Shown here: one piece after another, positions 60,197-64,000 of the stretch
How the letters are laid out: each line of letters starts with the position of its first letter
Position numbering within the stretch: the first letter of the stretch is position 1
The notes under the pieces: model-generated
Database searches by the model: none
What the model saw: the letters and a program-made list of their open reading frames with translations, nothing else
What the model was told of the DNA's origin: nothing
Translations under genes and position numbers: made by a program
Assembly (NCBI GenBank): GCA_937975765.1
Contig: CALJUR010000033.1
Location: forward strand, 1 to 64,000
From: an uncultured Myxococcales bacterium
GTDB lineage: Bacteria; Myxococcota_A; UBA9042; DTJE01
DNA length: 64,000 nucleotides
Direction: 5' to 3'

Positions 60197-61756
60197 TCAA
60201 CGCGGGGCGGCCGCCGCCACGACCATGTGGAAGGAACGAGGGCCGGGGGGGCCCGCCCGAATCACCAGGTGCCGGAAGGTGGCGTCCAGTTCCGGGGTGG
60301 CCGGGGCGCCATCCAGCGTGCACGCATAGCCGGCGTCGCGTATCCACTTCGGCAGCATCACCTCGGTCGGCTGGGTGCCCGCGTCCTGCCATTCCAGGAC
60401 CATCGTGCCGGTTGCGGGCGTCCAGGAGTACGCCGTCGGGACGCCGCCCACCCGGGTCGGCGCCGGCCTCAGGTAGGACCAGGAGTGCGACGTCCACTCG
60501 CCGGTCGCCTCCTCGATCATCCCGAAGCCGGACGTGCCGCGCGAGTAGATCCACAGGAACGACCCCGCCCTCCGGGCATCCAGTTCCTCGAACAGGTCGA
60601 CGAGGTAGTCGCCCAGGTTGGTCGTCTCGCGCGCGCCGCCCATCTCGCCATACGCCAGCGCCGCGTGCAGCCCGCCGGCCACGTCCTGCGCCGTCTGGAC
60701 GGCCGTCTCGTTGGCCCCGCCGTCGCCGTCCCACGACTTCTGCATCTCGACCGTCGTGTTGTAGTAGTGGGGCGCGAAGACGGCCTGGAATGCGGTGATC
60801 GGACCGGGCATCAGGCAGGACAGCGACGCGCTGAAGGTGACCGCCGGCTCGATGAAGTACAGGCGGCCCGGCAGCGCGCTGCCGACGGTCGCCGCGAACT
60901 CCTCGTAGAACGGGTACAGGTACTGCGCGTCGAACTCGTCGGGGTCGATCGTGCCGGGGAAGGGCTCGTTGTGCGGGTCGAAGCCCACCACCAGGTCCAC
61001 GTCGGCGACCCGCTCGGCGACCCGGCGCGCGGACTCCTGCTGGTGCGCATGCACCTCGTGGGTCTTCCAGAAGTGGTCGAAACACGCGCTGACCGGCCCG
61101 GAGTAGTAGTTGAAGAACCACGGCTCGATCGGCTGGAACGCGTCGTAGTTCGCCGGGTCGCAGGTCCATGCGGGCGCGCCGTTCAGGCCGAAGCCCACGC
61201 CGTACATGTCCTGGTGCATGTCCAGGACGACGTACAGCCCCTCGGCGGCGGCCTTGCGGACCTGCCGTTCCACGATGTCCAGGTAGTCCTGCTGGAACTC
61301 GTTCTCGCGTGGCTCGATGCGGTCCCAGTTGATCACGAAGCGCACCGCGTTGAAGCCGGAGTCGGCGACGTGCCGGAAGACGTGCTCCTCGACGTCGGGC
61401 GGGTCCCCGGCCCACTTCACCAGGTCGCCCGAGGCGACGTTGATGCCGCGCAGGATCAGGGTGCGGCCCAGCCGGTCCACGATCCGGCCGTCCTCGACGC
61501 GGTACAGCGGGGGAGGGGAGGCGTCCGGGGAGTCGGGGGCATCCAGGGCGTCATCCGCGAGCGGGGCGTCGGCGACGTCCGGGGAGTCGGCGACGTCCGT
61601 CGGGGGCACGTCGGGCAGGTCGGGCCCGGCGTCCGCGTTCGGGCCGCCGTCCTCCCCCCCGCACGAGGCCGCGATGGCCGCCAGCAGCACCAGGCAGGAA
61701 TGCCGCAGGCGGGCGACCGGCGTGGCGGGAAGGCTCCTCCTCGTGGTTCGCGACAT
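60197..61756 (-). CDS. Endoglycoceramidase-like GH5 lipoprotein
   Basis: A 519-residue lipoprotein: lipobox AAIAASC, D-x-P tether to about residue 80, then a GH5 barrel. GRTLILRGINVASG, NWDRIEP, VVLDMHQDMYG and PHNEPFPG (acid/base Glu) match endoglycoceramidase-type members, which split glycolipids; YGEMGG likely holds the nucleophile Glu. A small beta-domain closes the C-terminus (about 430-519). Substrate is inferred from the MHQD signature. GGAGG precedes ATG 61756. Suggests attack on eukaryotic or other glycolipids by a predatory or saprophytic cell (inference). Confidence 0.87.
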   Translation of the reverse strand: MSRTTRRSLPATPVARLRHSCLVLLAAIAASCGGEDGGPNADAGPDLPDVPPTDVADSPDVADAPLADDALDAPDSPDASPPPLYRVEDGRIVDRLGRTLILRGINVASGDLVKWAGDPPDVEEHVFRHVADSGFNAVRFVINWDRIEPRENEFQQDYLDIVERQVRKAAAEGLYVVLDMHQDMYGVGFGLNGAPAWTCDPANYDAFQPIEPWFFNYYSGPVSACFDHFWKTHEVHAHQQESARRVAERVADVDLVVGFDPHNEPFPGTIDPDEFDAQYLYPFYEEFAATVGSALPGRLYFIEPAVTFSASLSCLMPGPITAFQAVFAPHYYNTTVEMQKSWDGDGGANETAVQTAQDVAGGLHAALAYGEMGGARETTNLGDYLVDLFEELDARRAGSFLWIYSRGTSGFGMIEEATGEWTSHSWSYLRPAPTRVGGVPTAYSWTPATGTMVLEWQDAGTQPTEVMLPKWIRDAGYACTLDGAPATPELDATFRHLVIRAGPPGPRSFHMVVAAAAPR

Positions 61757-61785
61757 GGCCGGACCTCCGTTCGGCGCGAACCGTA

Positions 61786-63669
61786 TCACGAACGACGGGG
61801 GCGGATCGACCGCAGGTCCCGGGGCATCCCCGCCTCCAGCAGCGCCGGGTCGATCCCGCGCGCGCCGAAGACGCGGTCCCACAGCCGCTCGAGGCAGTGC
61901 GCGGCGTCGGGGAACTCGCGGGACAGGTCCAGCGCCTTGCGGTAGAAGTCCCGCGACCGCGTTCGGACCTGTTCCGCCGTGACGGCGAACTGCCCCCCCA
62001 GCAGGAACGGGATCGCGCCGGGTGCGGGCGTCCCGAACAGCGCCTCGTGGAATTGATCGATGCGCAGCGGGCGGCCGTCCCGGTTCCTGGACCACGACAC
62101 GAACAGCCGGCCCTGCGGGTCGTCCTGGTCGATGATGAACCCCAGCCAGCGGAAGCCCTCGACGCGTTGCCGGCCCGCGGCCACGTCCCGCAGCACGTCG
62201 TGCAGGTCGAAGGCGTGGTCGAACGGGTGGCCCTGGCAGAAGAAGGTGACCGGCGCCAGGTCGTCGTAGCGATCGACCAGGTGGTGCAGGTAGGTGTGCG
62301 CCTCGTGGCCCACGTTCGGGAGGCGCTGCACGCGGGCGAACGGCAGCCGGCGCGGGTCCAGGTCGCCGCCCTTGTCGTACACGAGGATCCGCGCGGACGA
62401 CGGCACGTTGCGGACCCAGTCGACCGCCTCGGAGTACCGCGCGACCACCACCTCGACGTCCACCGCGGCCGGGGGCTCCAGAGGGTCGCGCCTGCGCCGC
62501 AGCGGGGGGGGCACAGGCGCCTTGCCGGACCGCCGCACGACGATCGGGCCGTCCTTGGCCAGCGCCGGTCCCAGCCGGTCGGCGGCCTCCAGCGCGCCCA
62601 GCACGACCTGGTCCATGTCCAGGTTGCGGTACTGCGCGGGGCGTCCCAGGAAGGTGACGCCCGGAGTCGCCGCGGCACGTTCCTGGTAGCGCCGGTGCAG
62701 CGCCATCGCGTCCGGGGCGGGCACGGCGTAGAACGGGTCCTGCCCGGGGCCGTGCGGCACCGGGTACTCGCGCAGGATCGTCGTGTACGGCAGCCGCTGG
62801 CCGGTCGCGTGCTTCGGTTCCAGGATGCGCGTGTACTCGTGCTGGTCCGGGAAGTTCACCTGCATCGCGGGCTGCACGAAGCCGGCCCGGAACGTCTGCC
62901 GCTCCCATCGCAGCGACCGCCAGGGCAGCGGGCCGTCGGCGTGCCCGAAGAACTCGTCGACCGGCCCGGTGTACACGAGGTGCCGGTGCCGCACCTGCCC
63001 GCGGGCCTCGTGCAGGGACGCCGACAGGCGCAGTTCGATGCCGGGGTGGTCCAGCAGCCGTTCGAACATCCGGGTGTAGCCGCGCGCGGGCATCGCCTGG
63101 AAGGAATGTGGCACGTACCGGTCGTCCCGGTCGGTGCGGATCGGGATGCGCCCGCAGGCCGACGGCAGCAGGTCGCGGGCCTCGCGTCCCCACTGCTTCC
63201 GGGTGTATCCCTCGTAGAACAGTTCGAAGAACGGCCGGCCCACCCGGGACAGCACGTACTCCTCGGAGTTCGCCGGGGACTCGATGGGCTGGCGCCACGC
63301 GTCCAGTTGCGCCTGCATCCCGGCGGGCGTCGAGGGCCGGCCCAGGTACTGTTCGAACGTCCGCAGGTTGATCGGGAACGACCAGGCGTGCCCCCGGGCC
63401 CAGGCCAGCACGCGGTACTCGACCGGGTGCCAGCCGGTGAAGCGGGACAGGTAGGTCCGCACCCGGTCCGAGTCCGTCCGGAACCAGTGCGGCCCGCAGG
63501 ACGGCAGCAGCACCCCCTGCGCGTCGGTGCCGTCGTGGCACAGCCCGCCGACGTGATCCCGACGTTCCACCACCAGGCAGCGCAGCCCGAAGTCCTCGGC
63601 CAGCCGCCGGGCGACCACCGCGCCGGACAGCCCGGCACCCGCGATCAGCACGTCGCAATCGGCAGCCAT
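61786..63669 (-). CDS. glf: UDP-galactopyranose mutase fused to DUF3431
   Basis: A 627-residue protein. Residues 1-380 are UDP-galactopyranose mutase-like: FAD-binding VLIAGAGLSGAVVARRLAE, CGPHWFRTD, NLRTFEQYLG, GYTRKQWG and YVPHSFQAMPARGYT; it would make UDP-galactofuranose. Residues about 425-600 match DUF3431 (EVVVARYSEAVDWVRN, VYDKGG, LPNVGHEAHTYLHH, FFCQGHPFDHA), a family with glycosyltransferase-like folds. The fusion suggests that the furanose is used by the same protein. Start 63669 matches the FAD motif at the N-terminus. TACAAT on the minus strand at 63709-63704 may be its -10. Confidence 0.88.
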   Translation of the reverse strand: MAADCDVLIAGAGLSGAVVARRLAEDFGLRCLVVERRDHVGGLCHDGTDAQGVLLPSCGPHWFRTDSDRVRTYLSRFTGWHPVEYRVLAWARGHAWSFPINLRTFEQYLGRPSTPAGMQAQLDAWRQPIESPANSEEYVLSRVGRPFFELFYEGYTRKQWGREARDLLPSACGRIPIRTDRDDRYVPHSFQAMPARGYTRMFERLLDHPGIELRLSASLHEARGQVRHRHLVYTGPVDEFFGHADGPLPWRSLRWERQTFRAGFVQPAMQVNFPDQHEYTRILEPKHATGQRLPYTTILREYPVPHGPGQDPFYAVPAPDAMALHRRYQERAAATPGVTFLGRPAQYRNLDMDQVVLGALEAADRLGPALAKDGPIVVRRSGKAPVPPPLRRRRDPLEPPAAVDVEVVVARYSEAVDWVRNVPSSARILVYDKGGDLDPRRLPFARVQRLPNVGHEAHTYLHHLVDRYDDLAPVTFFCQGHPFDHAFDLHDVLRDVAAGRQRVEGFRWLGFIIDQDDPQGRLFVSWSRNRDGRPLRIDQFHEALFGTPAPGAIPFLLGGQFAVTAEQVRTRSRDFYRKALDLSREFPDAAHCLERLWDRVFGARGIDPALLEAGMPRDLRSIRPRRS

Positions 63670-63727
63670 GGACCGGTCCCCTCGCGCACGGGTACGACGC
63701 GGGATTGTAGCGTCCTGGAGAAAACCC

Positions 63728-63812
63728 GGCGGGGGACGGGGCCCCACCTGTGCGATGGCGGGGGACGGGGCCCCACCTGTGCGATGGCGGGGGACGGGGC
63801 CCCCGCCCTACA
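63728..63812 (+). repeat. Triplet tandem array, 29-bp period (inverted relative to 211-295)
   Basis: Three units start at 63728, 63757 and 63786, each with GGCGGGGGACGGGGCCCC. The third runs into CCCGCCCTACA. Same unit and period as the array at 211-295 but opposite orientation. It lies in the gap between the mutase and the last lipoprotein. Confidence 0.9.
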
Positions 63813-63905
63813 AGGCGACCGAGGCGGTGGCGTGAAGCGGGGATTCGTTCTGGCGCGGGCGGATCGTTCCGTGTAGCATTCGCCGTCCTTCCCGGGGATC
63901 CCTGG

Positions 63906-64000
63906 ATGAAGCGATGGAACCCGCTGATGATCCTGGCGGTTGCGGTCATGGCGGCCTGCGGGTCGTCGAGGGACGGAACGGACGAGCGGGACGCCGTCGA
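63906..64000 (+). CDS. Lipoprotein, 5' end only (partial)
   Basis: ATG 63906 starts a signal peptide (MKRWNPLMILAVAVMAAC) with lipobox VMAAC, then GSSRDGTDERDAV with the usual acidic start of a tether. The gene runs off the window end, so the product cannot be named. Confidence 0.72.
   Translation, partial: MKRWNPLMILAVAVMAACGSSRDGTDERDAV

Overview
The window is about 70% GC, densely coded on both strands, and most likely comes from a Myxococcota-like (former Deltaproteobacteria) environmental genome. That placement is inferred from about ten lipoproteins with Asp/Pro-rich tethers, a kelch lipoprotein with MopE-type Cys/Asp metal-binding repeats, a PilR-like sigma-54 regulator and secreted pyruvate-phosphate-dikinase-like and DPP III-like proteins. 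There is no rRNA, CRISPR, insertion sequence or prophage. The first 47 bases are Illumina adapter, so base 48 is a contig edge and not natural sequence.

Layout. 0.3-4.8 kb: histidine operon hisB-hisH-hisF-[hisA+hisI+hisE]-hisD, with 4-nt stop/start overlaps and a rare three-enzyme fusion for pathway steps 2-4. 4.8-6.7 kb: DedA membrane protein divergent from an NhaR-like LysR regulator, then a zinc-ribbon protein. 6.9-12.3 kb (minus): an unassigned four-gene set of alpha-helical protein, two BREX BrxC/BrxD-type P-loop ATPases and an Lhr-like helicase, downstream of an RluD-type pseudouridine synthase. 13.5-22.5 kb: kelch/MopE lipoprotein, a secreted protein, HAD phosphatase, propeller lipoprotein and an unusual NFACT (RqcH-like) protein. 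22.5-26.4 kb: KOW protein, Cys/Met PLP enzyme and family I CoA-transferase. 26.6-32.7 kb (minus): a complete small operon of contractile-injection baseplate genes without sheath, tube or spike, with a near-consensus promoter and a G-quadruplex motif upstream. 33-34.5 kb: RHH/PIN toxin-antitoxin pair with an AT-rich palindromic operator, and PlsC. 34.7-34.9 kb: tRNA-Lys and tRNA-Glu.

35-41 kb: secreted proteins, lipases and a Cys-rich lipoprotein. 40.9-42.5 kb: ECF sigma factor, single-pass membrane protein and LTXXQ periplasmic protein, which read as an envelope-stress circuit. 42.5-49.0 kb (minus): VTC-type polyphosphate polymerase, DUF4956 membrane protein, HlyD adaptor fused to a propeller, and TolC, followed by a PilR-like regulator. 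The first four genes look like a machine to make and export an anionic polymer. 49-64 kb: surface lipoproteins and enzymes (secreted PPDK-like protein, paralogous lipoprotein pair, frameshifted small membrane gene, propeller/hydrolase with a Cys nucleophile, apparently inactive DPP III homologue, LuxR response regulator, endoglycoceramidase-like GH5, UDP-galactopyranose mutase fused to DUF3431) and the start of another lipoprotein.

Two intergenic repeat families run through the window. One is a short G/C hairpin (arms GGCGGGGG/CCCCCGCC); it also occurs as 29-bp-period triplets near both ends of the window. The other is a roughly 100-bp element seen in four copies. The strongest candidates for undescribed biology are the four-gene ATPase/helicase set (6.9-12.3 kb) and the VTC/HlyD/TolC set (44-49 kb).
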